From the NCBI RefSeq assembly GCF_918698245.1, contig NZ_CAKKMS010000001.1, positions 496,001-560,000 on the forward strand: a DNA stretch of 64,000 bases. The letters are read 5' to 3'. Positions within the stretch are counted from its first letter, which is position 1. Each line of letters begins with the position of its first letter. Source of the DNA: Pedobacter sp. Bi126 (GTDB lineage: Bacteria; Bacteroidota; Bacteroidia; Sphingobacteriales; Sphingobacteriaceae). Shown here piece after piece: positions 25,919-34,772 of the stretch. The notes under the pieces were generated by a model. That model was not told where the DNA came from. It saw nothing but the letters and a program-made list of their open reading frames with translations, and did no database searches. Both the position numbers and the translations under genes were made by a program.

Positions 25919-28322
25919 CTTTAATGCACTCCTAAATAGTTATTGCAGAGAATTTAACAACTGGAGCCGTTATATAGGCATACCTAAATATGATGAGTCT
26001 TTAGCAAACTATTTGACTACCACTACCGATCGCCTGCACATCCGGTTCGATTTTACGGCCATTGGTTTCGAAGTATATGCACCTTTAAAATTTTATGCAG
26101 ACAGTGGCAGGCACGTATTTAATTTTCCGATAATCGAACGTGATGTTGCTACAGATGTCATCAGCCCGATCAGCATTTACAGGTTTATGGAATTGGCCAT
26201 CCAGTTCAGTGCTGAAGAATTTCCTGATGTTGATGCTAATCTGGTAAAGCAACGTTTAGCCAACAGTGTGGAAAATCTTGAAGCATTTTTATCGTTCTTC
26301 AAACAGAATGGCAGGCCTGCAAATTTTGCTAAAATGAATTTTATTGAGGCAGAGCAATCCTTGTTTTTAGGTCACAATGCACATCCACTTCCAAAAGGGA
26401 GATCTGGCTTTAACAGTAAAAAAGAGCTTTTTAAATATTCACCAGAAACACAGGGGCGTTTCCAGCTGGCCTATTTCCTGATCTCTGCAGAAAATATTGT
26501 GGAGAAAAACGCGGAAGGTTTTGACATGACTGATCTTTTCAGAATTGAATTGCTAGATAGCGATCATGATGAAATCATTCATTTACTGGATCAACATCCA
26601 GACCATAAAGTGGTGCCCATGCACCCCTGGGAGGCCGAATACCTGCTTAGCCTCCCTACAGTAAAAGCGATGCAGGAAGAAAAGCTTCTATTCTATCTTG
26701 GGCATTTTGGAGAATTCTATACACCAACATCTTCAGTAAGGACGGTTTACAATGCATCGAGCGATTGGATGCTTAAATTTTCGTTACACGTAAAAATAAC
26801 CAACTCGCAAAGGGTTAACCTGGTTAGAGAGCTTCACCGTGGCTATGATGTAAGTAAACTTTTAAAAACCGAATACGGCAAAGCGGCCAAAGCCGAGTTC
26901 CCTGAAATTGAATTCATTACCGACCCTGCATTTATCACCGTAAATTATAAAGGCGAAACCATTGATGGTTTCAACATCAGTATCAGGCATAATCCTTTTA
27001 AGGGAGAAGGAGCCGAAAAAAATGTAACGCTTTTGGCAGCGCTTTGTCAGGATGCTTTACTGGGCCAAAAACCAAGAATTGTAAACATCATTGAAGAAGC
27101 AGCGATCAGCAAAAACAAAACGGTTGCTCATACAGCTGTAAATTGGTTTAAACAATACCTGCACCTTTGTGTTGCACCGATTGTTGGGCTTTACAACAAT
27201 TTTGGGATGGCTTTTGAGTTCCATCAGCAAAATGTGATGGTAGAACTGGGTAAAGATTATTATCCTGCCAAACTTTATTTCAGGGATAATCAGGGCTTTT
27301 TCTTTAGTGATGCCAAAGCCGAGGTATTGGAAAAAGCATCTCCTGGTATTGCTGCAGAAAGTGGTTCGATTGTACCGAACGAATACATTATCCCTAAGCT
27401 CACTTATTATCTGCTCATCAATAATATATTAGGTGTGGTAAATGCCATTGCAAGCAACAATCTCGCCGATGAAAAAACCTTGATCGATCTCGTTTACCTG
27501 GAGTTTAAACAATTCGAAAACACCGATACTACAGGTTTAGTCGATTATATCATCAACCGTCGCAGCTGGGAGGTAAAAGGTAACCTGTTAACCAACCTCT
27601 GCAATATCGACGAGGCCAGTGCCCCAATTGATAATCCAGCTATTTACCGTGAGTTTCCGAATCCTTTATCTAAATATTTCTTCTCTGAAAATCTGATTAA
27701 GCCAAAAACCAAGGAGGTGCTCTACAGCAGGTTTTTCCCTAAAGAAAATGTAACAATCAATATCCGGCCGTTTAATATCGACCGCGATCTGGAAATGGTT
27801 CACGATTGGTTTAACCAGGAACATGCAAAACCGATCTGGAAGATGGATGGACCGATCAGAGGTTTAGAACTATTCTATAGAACTTTATTGCCAAACGATT
27901 CATCGCACAGCTTTATTGGCGAGATAAATGGCGAACCCACCTTTACCATAGAGCCTTACTGGCCTATGCGCGATGGTGTAGGTGCATGCTACGAAGCTTT
28001 AACGACCGATTATGGTGCACATTTACTGATTGCGCCAACAGATAAAGATAAAAAATTCAGTTTCGAAACTGGTCAGGCATTAATGGATTTCATTTTCGAA
28101 CAACCTGAAGTAGGTAAATGTATTGGTGAAGCAGCTGTTGAAAGCCGTGCGATGCACATTTTTGTAACCAGATTGGGCTTCAAATTGGAGAAAGTGATCC
28201 AGATGCCTTACAAAATGGCCAATCTTACCTTTTGTCACCGCAATTGGTATTGGGAAAAATTCCCTGAGGCGAAGGCATACGCCATGGCTAAATCATCAGA
28301 ATTTGAAACGGAGGAAATTTAA
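25863..28322 (+). CDS. Siderophore synthetase (IucA/IucC) fused to an IucB-like acyltransferase
   Basis: Residues about 1-600 are an NRPS-independent siderophore synthetase, which joins a carboxylate to a hydroxamate amine with ATP. Its motifs include GHNAHPLPKGRSGFN, VPMHPWEAEYLL, SVRTVYNASSDWMLKFSLHVKITNSQRVN and EFHQQNVMVEL. Residues about 629-800 are a GNAT domain of the IucB type (IRPFNIDRDLEMVHDWFNQ, then FIGEINGEPTFTIEPYW) that would acylate the hydroxylamine. The frame is open further upstream to 25758, but ATG 25863 (METNTLDSIRLQQ) is preferred, giving 819 residues. It overlaps the decarboxylase by 56 nt and abuts the next gene. Confidence 0.9.
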   Translation: METNTLDSIRLQQISEETNFNALLNSYCREFNNWSRYIGIPKYDESLANYLTTTTDRLHIRFDFTAIGFEVYAPLKFYADSGRHVFNFPIIERDVATDVISPISIYRFMELAIQFSAEEFPDVDANLVKQRLANSVENLEAFLSFFKQNGRPANFAKMNFIEAEQSLFLGHNAHPLPKGRSGFNSKKELFKYSPETQGRFQLAYFLISAENIVEKNAEGFDMTDLFRIELLDSDHDEIIHLLDQHPDHKVVPMHPWEAEYLLSLPTVKAMQEEKLLFYLGHFGEFYTPTSSVRTVYNASSDWMLKFSLHVKITNSQRVNLVRELHRGYDVSKLLKTEYGKAAKAEFPEIEFITDPAFITVNYKGETIDGFNISIRHNPFKGEGAEKNVTLLAALCQDALLGQKPRIVNIIEEAAISKNKTVAHTAVNWFKQYLHLCVAPIVGLYNNFGMAFEFHQQNVMVELGKDYYPAKLYFRDNQGFFFSDAKAEVLEKASPGIAAESGSIVPNEYIIPKLTYYLLINNILGVVNAIASNNLADEKTLIDLVYLEFKQFENTDTTGLVDYIINRRSWEVKGNLLTNLCNIDEASAPIDNPAIYREFPNPLSKYFFSENLIKPKTKEVLYSRFFPKENVTINIRPFNIDRDLEMVHDWFNQEHAKPIWKMDGPIRGLELFYRTLLPNDSSHSFIGEINGEPTFTIEPYWPMRDGVGACYEALTTDYGAHLLIAPTDKDKKFSFETGQALMDFIFEQPEVGKCIGEAAVESRAMHIFVTRLGFKLEKVIQMPYKMANLTFCHRNWYWEKFPEAKAYAMAKSSEFETEEI

Positions 28323-29663
28323 ATGCAGAATCAAAAAATATACGACATTGTAGGAATCGGTATAGGCCCGTTCAATCTGGGTTTAGCTGCATTGTGTGCC
28401 CCTATCAGTAGCTTAACGACTTTATTTTTGGATCAGGCGAGCGAATTTAACTGGCACCCTGGCATGATGTTGAGCGATGCCACTTTACAGGTTCCATTTA
28501 TGGCCGATCTGGTAACCATGGCCGATCCAACCAGTCCATACAGCTTTTTAAACTATCTTAAACAAACAGATCGCCTGTATAAATTCTATATCAGAGAAGA
28601 TTTTTTTGTATTACGTAAGGAATATAATGCTTATTGTAAATGGACGATTAATCACCTGCAAAACTGCCATTTCGGACAGAAAGTAACCCGTGTAAATTAC
28701 GTTGATGGTGTTTATCAGGTAGAAAAAGTCGATCAATCAAGCGGAATCAGCGAGACCATTTTCACTAAAAAAATAGTACTCGGAACGGGAACTGCACCAA
28801 AAGTACCTAATTTTATTAGGCCGGCTGAGCATAAGAATGCCATACATTCTTCAGCATATTTAAGGTTTAAATCTACGCTGCTGAAGCAAAAAACCGTAAC
28901 GATAATTGGCTCAGGACAAAGTGCTGCAGAGATTTTTTACGATTTATTGCCTGAAACCGAAAATGGATTGAAATTAAAATGGTTTACCCGACCTGATCGC
29001 TTTTTCCCGATGGAGTATTCGAAATTAACACTGGAGCTCACCTCACCCGAATATGTAGACCACTTTTATAACCTGAGTGATGCCAAACGTAAACAGCTTT
29101 TAGGAAAACAAAATTCGCTGTTTAAAGGCATAAACTTCGAACTGATTAACCAGATTTTTGATAAACTGTACGAATTGAGTGTTGATGGCGAAAAGGTAAA
29201 TGCAGAATTGATGCCGAACTGTCAACTGAACAATTTAACAGTAAACACCGACGGCAAATATCAGCTCGATTTTTATCATACTGAAAGCGAAAAGGATTTT
29301 GCGGTTGAAACAGACTGTGTGGTATTGGCGACTGGCTACAAATATAACGAGCCAAGCTTCTTATCAGGAATAAACGATCGCATCATACGCAATGCCGACG
29401 GACTTTTTCAGGTACACCGCAACTATGCTATTGATGTAAACGGAAACGAAATTTTTGTTCAAAATGTAGAACTGCACACCCACGGTTTCGTAACACCTGA
29501 TTTGGGCATGGGTGCCTATCGCAATGCATCCATTATCAATGCCATTTTAGGCTTCGAAATTTACAAGATAGAAAAACGCATTGCTTTTCAGCAGTTTAGC
29601 GTACCAGATGAAATACAGGAAAATGAATTGTCTAACGCCGAACTGCAATTATCTGAAGATTAA
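28323..29663 (+). CDS. Siderophore N-hydroxylase (lysine/ornithine/diamine N-monooxygenase, IucD-like)
   Basis: A flavin- and NADPH-dependent enzyme that hydroxylates the terminal amine of the siderophore diamine. The 446 residues have an FAD loop GIGIGPFNLGLAAL (about 11-24), the substrate-site region FNWHPGMMLSDATLQVPFMADLVTM, an NADPH loop GSGQSAAEIFYDLL (about 197) and the ATGY motif (about 336). Its start codon follows directly on the stop of the synthetase fusion. With a decarboxylase in the operon, the likely substrate is a diamine, not the amino acid. Confidence 0.92.
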   Translation: MQNQKIYDIVGIGIGPFNLGLAALCAPISSLTTLFLDQASEFNWHPGMMLSDATLQVPFMADLVTMADPTSPYSFLNYLKQTDRLYKFYIREDFFVLRKEYNAYCKWTINHLQNCHFGQKVTRVNYVDGVYQVEKVDQSSGISETIFTKKIVLGTGTAPKVPNFIRPAEHKNAIHSSAYLRFKSTLLKQKTVTIIGSGQSAAEIFYDLLPETENGLKLKWFTRPDRFFPMEYSKLTLELTSPEYVDHFYNLSDAKRKQLLGKQNSLFKGINFELINQIFDKLYELSVDGEKVNAELMPNCQLNNLTVNTDGKYQLDFYHTESEKDFAVETDCVVLATGYKYNEPSFLSGINDRIIRNADGLFQVHRNYAIDVNGNEIFVQNVELHTHGFVTPDLGMGAYRNASIINAILGFEIYKIEKRIAFQQFSVPDEIQENELSNAELQLSED

Positions 29664-29675
29664 ATTAATTCAGGT

Positions 29676-29764
29676 CTGTCACGTTGAGCCTGTCGAAACG
29701 CTTAAAAAAGATTTAATCTGTCCTTCGAAAGGCTCTCCGTAGGAGTCCTATGGACAGGATGACA
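29676..29764. repeat. REP-like repeat, second type, copy B2
   Basis: It runs from CTGTCACGTTGAGCCTGTCG to GGACAGGATGACA and contains CCTTCGAAAGGCTCTCCGTA. It matches the layout of 9056-9159. It interrupts the siderophore operon between the hydroxylase and the second synthetase. Confidence 0.75.
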
Positions 29765-29787
29765 ATCAATTATAAACTACTGGTTGG

Positions 29788-29864
29788 TCGGGATTTGTAA
29801 TCCCGATCATAGAAAGCCAGATTTGAAATCCGGGGCACGAAAAGTCCAGATTACAAATCTGGAC
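29788..29864. repeat. Three tandem small hairpins
   Basis: TCGGGATT/AATCCCGA (29788-29806, 8 bp perfect), CCAGATT/AATCCGG (29817-29833, one mismatch) and GTCCAGATT/AATCTGGAC (29844-29864, 9 bp perfect). All have 3-nt loops and a shared GATT...AATC centre. They lie just before the second synthetase gene. Confidence 0.8.
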
Positions 29865-29885
29865 TAATACAAAAAATTATATACC

Positions 29886-31697
29886 ATGAACTACAACAAT
29901 TTCAATCACATAAGCCCCTTAAATAAAGAAATCTGGGATAAAGTAAACCGCAATTATATTGCAAAATCGATCGTAGAGTTGATGCACGAAAAATTAGCTG
30001 AACCAACGCTGATCAATACAGATAAACAAGGAAATTCTGATTTTCGTCTTGCCACAGATGCTGAAGGCATTTATTATACCTTTTCGGGGCAGCAACGTGC
30101 TTTAGATTATCTACATATAGATAAACAGAGCATCAAAAAATTTGTAAATGGTGACAGTGTAGCCGTAAACAACGCTCCTGCCTTTTACACCGAACTGCAA
30201 CAAACTTTTGGCATTAAACCATTTACTTTGGCTCATTTTGTTGAAGAAACCCTAAATACCTTATACGCCGATGCTTACATTCATCAAAAAGGCAGATTAA
30301 CCGCTGATGAATTAGCCAATGCTGATTACCAAACCATCGAGCATCAAATGGATGGGCATCCCTGGGCCACCATTAACAAAGGACGGATCGGCTTTAACCA
30401 TAGCGATCAAGGCAAATACGCGCCAGAAGCTGCTCAAAAAACGCAATTGGCTTGGTTAGCGGTACATAAAACAAGAGCAGAATTTAAAAGTATCGAAAGT
30501 ATTTCTTCATTTTCTTTTTATAATGAAGAACTCAGCTTAAAGCAGGTTCACGATTTTAATCAGGTATTAATTCAACAGCAGTTACAGCCTGAAGATTATT
30601 TCTTTATCCCTGTGCACGAATGGCAGTGGAACAATAAAATCGTATTACAACTGGCACACGATATTGCGCATAATTTAATCGTGCCTGTCGGTTTAGGCAA
30701 TGATGAATACATGTGCCAAAACAGTATACGTACCTTCTTTAACGTAAGTGAGCCTAAAAAACATTATGTAAAAACGGCTATTTCTATTTTAAACACCTCC
30801 ATTTTCAGGGGACTTTCACCTAAAAAGCTGGCTATTGCACCAAAAGTAACCCAGTGGGCAAAAGACATGCTTCAGGGCGATGAGTATTTAAAACAGACCC
30901 GTGTGGTGCTTTTGGGTGAAGTGGCTACTGTAGCCTATACCCATCCACAATACAGTAAAATACCGGATTCTCCATATCAATATCAGGAATTTTTAGGGGC
31001 GATTTGGCGTGAGAGTGCCGAAAATTATTTGCTGGAAAGCGAAAACATCATGACCATGGCGAGTCTGCTTTATGTAGACGACAATGGAAAAAGCATGGTT
31101 GAGGCTTTGATAGAAAAATCTGGCCTGGATGCAGAAAGCTGGTTAAATGCCTATCTGTCTGCATATTTAAAACCTGTCTTAAGGATTTTTTACAAACATG
31201 CTTTTTTCTTTAGTCCGCATGGCGAAAACACCATTTTGGTAATGAAAAACGGCGTACCAGAGCGCATTATTATTAAAGATTTTGTTGAAGAAATTGTATT
31301 AACAGAAGAATCGAAAGCGAAATTACCAAATGATCTGGTAGATGTTTTAAGGGAGATTGATGATGAATTAGCCCCTTTATTTATCCTCTCAGGGATATTC
31401 GATGCGGTATTTAGATACCTCAGTAACATTTTTCATAGTTATGTTGGCTTGGATGAAAAACAGTTCTGGCGTCAGGTAGCAGATGTAATTTTAGAATTTC
31501 AACAGGAAAACCTAGAATTGGCTCCGAAATTCGAAAAATTTGACCTGTTTGTGCCCGAATTTATCAGGGTATGCATTAATCGGGTAAGGTTGTTAACCCA
31601 TGGTTATAGCGAAAGCACTGATGTTCCGGTTCCTGAATTGATTGGAACGTTAGTTAACCCTGCAGCAGAGGCTTTGAAAGAAGATATGCTGGCGTAA
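29886..31697 (+). CDS. Second siderophore synthetase (IucA/IucC family)
   Basis: A stand-alone 603-residue NRPS-independent siderophore synthetase with the family motifs MDGHPWATINKGRIGFN, PVHEWQWNNKI, SIRTFFNVSEPKKHYVKTAISILNTSIFRGLSP and FFSPHGENTILVMKNG. It differs clearly from the synthetase at 25863, so the two probably do successive condensations, as IucA and IucC do in aerobactin synthesis. A 222-nt gap of repeats separates it from the hydroxylase, so it might also have its own promoter. No exporter gene follows. Confidence 0.92.
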   Translation: MNYNNFNHISPLNKEIWDKVNRNYIAKSIVELMHEKLAEPTLINTDKQGNSDFRLATDAEGIYYTFSGQQRALDYLHIDKQSIKKFVNGDSVAVNNAPAFYTELQQTFGIKPFTLAHFVEETLNTLYADAYIHQKGRLTADELANADYQTIEHQMDGHPWATINKGRIGFNHSDQGKYAPEAAQKTQLAWLAVHKTRAEFKSIESISSFSFYNEELSLKQVHDFNQVLIQQQLQPEDYFFIPVHEWQWNNKIVLQLAHDIAHNLIVPVGLGNDEYMCQNSIRTFFNVSEPKKHYVKTAISILNTSIFRGLSPKKLAIAPKVTQWAKDMLQGDEYLKQTRVVLLGEVATVAYTHPQYSKIPDSPYQYQEFLGAIWRESAENYLLESENIMTMASLLYVDDNGKSMVEALIEKSGLDAESWLNAYLSAYLKPVLRIFYKHAFFFSPHGENTILVMKNGVPERIIIKDFVEEIVLTEESKAKLPNDLVDVLREIDDELAPLFILSGIFDAVFRYLSNIFHSYVGLDEKQFWRQVADVILEFQQENLELAPKFEKFDLFVPEFIRVCINRVRLLTHGYSESTDVPVPELIGTLVNPAAEALKEDMLA

Positions 31698-31704
31698 TGT
31701 GAAG

Positions 31705-31787
31705 TCAGATGTTTTTATCTGAATTTCGTAAATCAAAATGTTTACTAAAGTTAATTCGTTTCAGTGTCAGATGGTAACATCTGACAC
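31705..31787. repeat. Two TCAGAT-type hairpins after the siderophore operon
   Basis: TCAGAT/ATCTGA (31705-31722) and GTGTCAGATG/CATCTGACAC (31764-31787, 10 bp perfect, 4-nt loop). A third relative, CGTCAGA/TCTGACG, lies at 32681-32703. Confidence 0.75.
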
Positions 31788-31800
31788 CACGAAAGATAAA

Positions 31801-31899
31801 TCGTCATTGCGAGGCACGAAGCAATCTTACAACGATATCGCTACTAGCGGCCGCATTAAGATTGCTTCGTCGGCTGAAAAAGCCTTCTCGCAATGACGA
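31801..31899. repeat. REP-like palindromic repeat, copy D
   Basis: TCGTCATTGCGAGGCACGAA at one end and TTCTCGCAATGACGA at the other, with inner GAAGCAATCTTACAACG and TTAAGATTGCTTCGTCGG. It is the same family as 2424-2519 and 21509-21611. This copy carries the GGCTGAAAAAGCC part on the opposite arm, so it lies in inverse orientation. Confidence 0.85.
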
Positions 31900-31969
31900 T
31901 CTAATCATTTTAAACTATAAAAATAGTTTATATTGATAAAATCATTATCTTGCTTTATAAATCTTTAGC

Positions 31970-32596
31970 ATGAAAACATTAGTATTTATCTTTTTATCAA
32001 CACTTTTATTAGAAACCCCAACGATTGAAAAAGATCGTGATCGATGGAAGCCTTATTATACAGATACTGCTCCAGCAAAAACAGCTGATAACTGGTTTCT
32101 TCCTTTTGATGTAGCTAACCGTAAGAAAATAAACAACATTAAAATCATCAGCATTTTTGGCGATCATAGAGATAGTTATGTTAAAGGTCACATCCACACG
32201 GCTATTGATATTAATCCTGCACAACCTAAAGCGAAACTGGTTAATGTTTATGCCATGGCCAATGGAATAGTATGCTCTGTCCATTTAGGTGAAAACCAAC
32301 GTACAGTTGTGCTAAAACATAAATTACCAAATGGTTTAACCATGTTTACCACCTATAAACACCTAAAAGAAGTTTATGTAAGCAATGGCCAGAATGTTGA
32401 CCAAAACACCAAACTGGCCAGGTTATTTACGCCTCAGGAAAGTAAAAAATATGGGGGCGATTACCATCATCTTCATTTAGAGATCAGAAAAAAATTTGAT
32501 GATTATGGCTGTGCAAGCTGGCTAACTTTTAATAATAAACAACTGAACGAACGGTTTTATAACCCTCAGGTATTTATAAAAGAACATATCAAATAG
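31970..32596 (+). CDS. M23 (LytM-like) metallopeptidase domain protein, secreted
   Basis: The 208-residue product has a short hydrophobic N-terminus, probably a signal peptide, and an M23 domain. The zinc ligands read as H-x3-D in HIHTAID (about 76-82) and HxH in HHLHLEIR (about 167-174). The family cleaves peptide crosslinks in peptidoglycan or acts as an inactive activator; all expected ligands appear present here. It stands after the siderophore genes, separated by a REP-like repeat, so no functional link is implied. Confidence 0.8.
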   Translation: MKTLVFIFLSTLLLETPTIEKDRDRWKPYYTDTAPAKTADNWFLPFDVANRKKINNIKIISIFGDHRDSYVKGHIHTAIDINPAQPKAKLVNVYAMANGIVCSVHLGENQRTVVLKHKLPNGLTMFTTYKHLKEVYVSNGQNVDQNTKLARLFTPQESKKYGGDYHHLHLEIRKKFDDYGCASWLTFNNKQLNERFYNPQVFIKEHIK

Positions 32597-32610
32597 CGTT
32601 GTAAAATAAA

Positions 32611-32643
32611 AAACGCGCATTTCCGAATACTTCGAAAATGCGC
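32611..32643 (-). terminator. Intrinsic terminator between convergent genes
   Basis: GCGCAT (32615-32620) pairs with ATGCGC (32638-32643), with further partial pairs inside. On the minus strand a T6 run follows. It would end the minus-strand lipoprotein gene and may also stop the M23 transcript. Confidence 0.7.
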
Positions 32644-32716
32644 TACGAGAATTAAAATAAGTGGTTATAAATATTGTTAACGTCAGAACAGAAATATCTG
32701 ACGCAGCATTTAAATC

Positions 32717-33109
32717 TTAATACGTAAATTTAGGTTTCCCATTATCGCAGGTTACCCCTTTCGGTTGTATCACCAATGCACAATCAGAATACACACCGTA
32801 TTTTTGATTATAATCAGCTTGTAGTTTGGTAAATTGTTCAACCTTTTTCAGAAAAGTGCTTTCATCTATTTTTACAGAATAAGCAATGTAACCTGATGCG
32901 CCTCCGCAAGCTTTAGATCCAATGGCGGTGAATTTCCATTCGCCGGCATTTTCACAGGTAAACTGCTGGGCTGATTTTTCAATGTCTTTATAAAGTCTAT
33001 CCAACTCTGACGAATCAACATTTCGCATAGAATCTTCTCGGTCTTTACACGCCCACATCAAACTTATAATCAGTACAATTGAAGTTAAAATAAATAGCGT
33101 CCGTTTCAT
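32717..33109 (-). CDS. Small lipoprotein with four cysteines, unknown function
   Basis: The 130-residue product has a signal peptide with lipobox LMWAC (Cys 21). The mature part has FTCENAGEWKFTAIGSKACGGASGYIAYS and, near the end, SDCALVIQPKGVTCDNG. The four cysteines probably form two disulfides outside the cytoplasm. Small Bacteroidota lipoproteins with a CGG...YI.YS motif are known only as hypotheticals to me. No partner gene is evident. Confidence 0.7.
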   Translation of the reverse strand: MKRTLFILTSIVLIISLMWACKDREDSMRNVDSSELDRLYKDIEKSAQQFTCENAGEWKFTAIGSKACGGASGYIAYSVKIDESTFLKKVEQFTKLQADYNQKYGVYSDCALVIQPKGVTCDNGKPKFTY

Positions 33110-33159
33110 CGTTTGTTAATTTAATCTAAAACGGGAATTAAAATAAAAACGCTACATTC

Positions 33160-33175
33160 CTTAAGAATTCTTAAG
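33160..33175. repeat. Perfect 16-bp palindrome
   Basis: CTTAAGAATTCTTAAG is a fully symmetric 16-mer directly next to the hairpin at 33175-33220, about 50 nt upstream of the lipoprotein start. It could be an operator or chance. Confidence 0.5.
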
Positions 33176-33220
33176 ACCTATGAGGTTTATCGGCAACATG
33201 CTTAGGAAACCTCATAGGTC
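33175..33220. repeat. GACCT-type hairpin
   Basis: GACCTATGAGGTTT (33175-33188) pairs perfectly over 14 bp with 33207-33220. It shares its frame with the hairpin at 19330-19360, but the variable middle bases differ and still pair. It lies just past the 3' end of the M60 gene, so it could also help end that transcript. Confidence 0.8.
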
Positions 33221-33235
33221 AGGGAAGCTTTACAG

Positions 33236-34744
33236 TTAGTTTACCGGTGGAAAATTATAAGGTTTCCATGCACGAAGCACGCTCAGTTCTTTCTGTGTTT
33301 CTTCGCTTATGCCTACACCCCAGGTATTAAAAAATGGGACTAAATTTCTTTTTACCACATTAGAATACGTTTTAACCCATAAATCGCGTTTTTGCTGATC
33401 GTTTAACCTGCCTATACTTGGTCCGATTTTTTGATATTCTTTAAAAAACGCTTTAAAACTTTCCCATCCAAAACCTTCCTGCATCTGGCGGAACATGATC
33501 AGGCCTAAAAAGGCATCACCCTTCCATTTTTCATAACTCGCACCTTCGGCAAAATATTTTTTCATCATCTTTTGCGTATTTGCACTTGATACGCCGGTAT
33601 GCGAATCGTCCCGTCCGCCCATTAACCTATCGAACATATAAATTGAAAAGAAGTTATTGCTCACTTCGGTAGTGCCACCAAAAACCCAGTTCAGATTTTG
33701 CATGTTGTGACCAATTTCGTGGAAAAAGCCCCAATTTGCACCTCCCTTACTTGGTTTCATCAGCAACTCAGGGTTGGCCATAATTTCGTTAGAGAGCATC
33801 TTTCTGGATGGTGAATGGTGAATCATGATCGGATAACCGCTATGCATGTATCCTCCGCCAATATGCTCATCGGGCACCATCCGTTGAGCCCTATAAAACG
33901 GCGCTGGCATATTTGCCAGATCTAATTCTCCAAGTACAACTAAATCCCATAGTTTTAATACTTCATCAGGATTTTTGATGGTTTGCAATACACTATCAGG
34001 CAAAGTTAAAATCACATTTTCAGTGGCCATCTCGCCCCAAGGTGCTTTATTGTTTTTTAATTGGTTCTCCCAATCACTTTGCGTGCTTTTGCCCAGCACA
34101 AAAAGTGGAGCTGCAACAGCATGGCTAATTTTGAAATCAATTTTTCTACTTTCGGCCTTAGGTTTAATATTAATGTAGATCAGTCCACCGAAAGGCGACG
34201 CTAATCTGTTTTTACCAATTACCAATTGCTGTTTCTTGGTTATAATCGGCATCCTGCGCCAATCTTCCTTGCCTGCTACCCAATAGTTTAAGCGATCGCT
34301 ATGTGCACCGATCTGAACTTCAAGCTCGTTTACATTGGTGTTTTTAGGTACATCAACTTCTATATACTCGCCAGCTTTTGCATATAAACCTGTACTGTAC
34401 ATGGTAGCATTATCGTAACCAGAGTAGCCTAGGGTTGACACGATAGACACTAAACTATCGGCCATTTTTTTATGTTCGATGCTTACCGTTTTACTTATAA
34501 ACTGAAAACCAGTCTTTACCGTACCTGGAAAGACATCAGCTGATGGTTGTGCTTTGATATTCTTATAATCGGTGCTTTTTAAAGTTTCATCACTCCATTT
34601 CGCAATGGCTTTTCTAAATGCCGTGTCGCTTTTGGAAAGCGTGTGTTGTGGTGTAATGACAATTGTTGCGGGATCTTTAGCTACATCTTGGGCAAAGGTG
34701 CTTAAGCATGCTGCTACTAATGCAAGGGATAATAGTGATTTCAT
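33236..34744 (-). CDS. M60-like (enhancin/gelatinase-type) metallopeptidase, secreted
   Basis: The 502 residues begin with a signal peptide (MKSLLSLALVAACLSTFAQ). The zinc motif is GFFHEIGHNMQNLN (about 337-350), with a downstream Glu in GGTTEVSNNFF, the HExxH...E pattern of peptidase M60. M60-like enzymes of gut bacteria cut mucin and other O-glycosylated proteins. No extra binding domain is seen, unlike the copy at 41222. It follows the alpha-galactosidase by 28 nt and is the last gene of the locus. Confidence 0.87.
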   Translation of the reverse strand: MKSLLSLALVAACLSTFAQDVAKDPATIVITPQHTLSKSDTAFRKAIAKWSDETLKSTDYKNIKAQPSADVFPGTVKTGFQFISKTVSIEHKKMADSLVSIVSTLGYSGYDNATMYSTGLYAKAGEYIEVDVPKNTNVNELEVQIGAHSDRLNYWVAGKEDWRRMPIITKKQQLVIGKNRLASPFGGLIYINIKPKAESRKIDFKISHAVAAPLFVLGKSTQSDWENQLKNNKAPWGEMATENVILTLPDSVLQTIKNPDEVLKLWDLVVLGELDLANMPAPFYRAQRMVPDEHIGGGYMHSGYPIMIHHSPSRKMLSNEIMANPELLMKPSKGGANWGFFHEIGHNMQNLNWVFGGTTEVSNNFFSIYMFDRLMGGRDDSHTGVSSANTQKMMKKYFAEGASYEKWKGDAFLGLIMFRQMQEGFGWESFKAFFKEYQKIGPSIGRLNDQQKRDLWVKTYSNVVKRNLVPFFNTWGVGISEETQKELSVLRAWKPYNFPPVN

Positions 34745-34772
34745 TTGTGTTTGGTTTGTTGTTCTTTAAGAA

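Noticed and set aside
29676..29864. CRISPR-like array
   Set aside because: The hairpins differ in sequence and spacing, and there are no identical repeats with unique spacers or cas genes.
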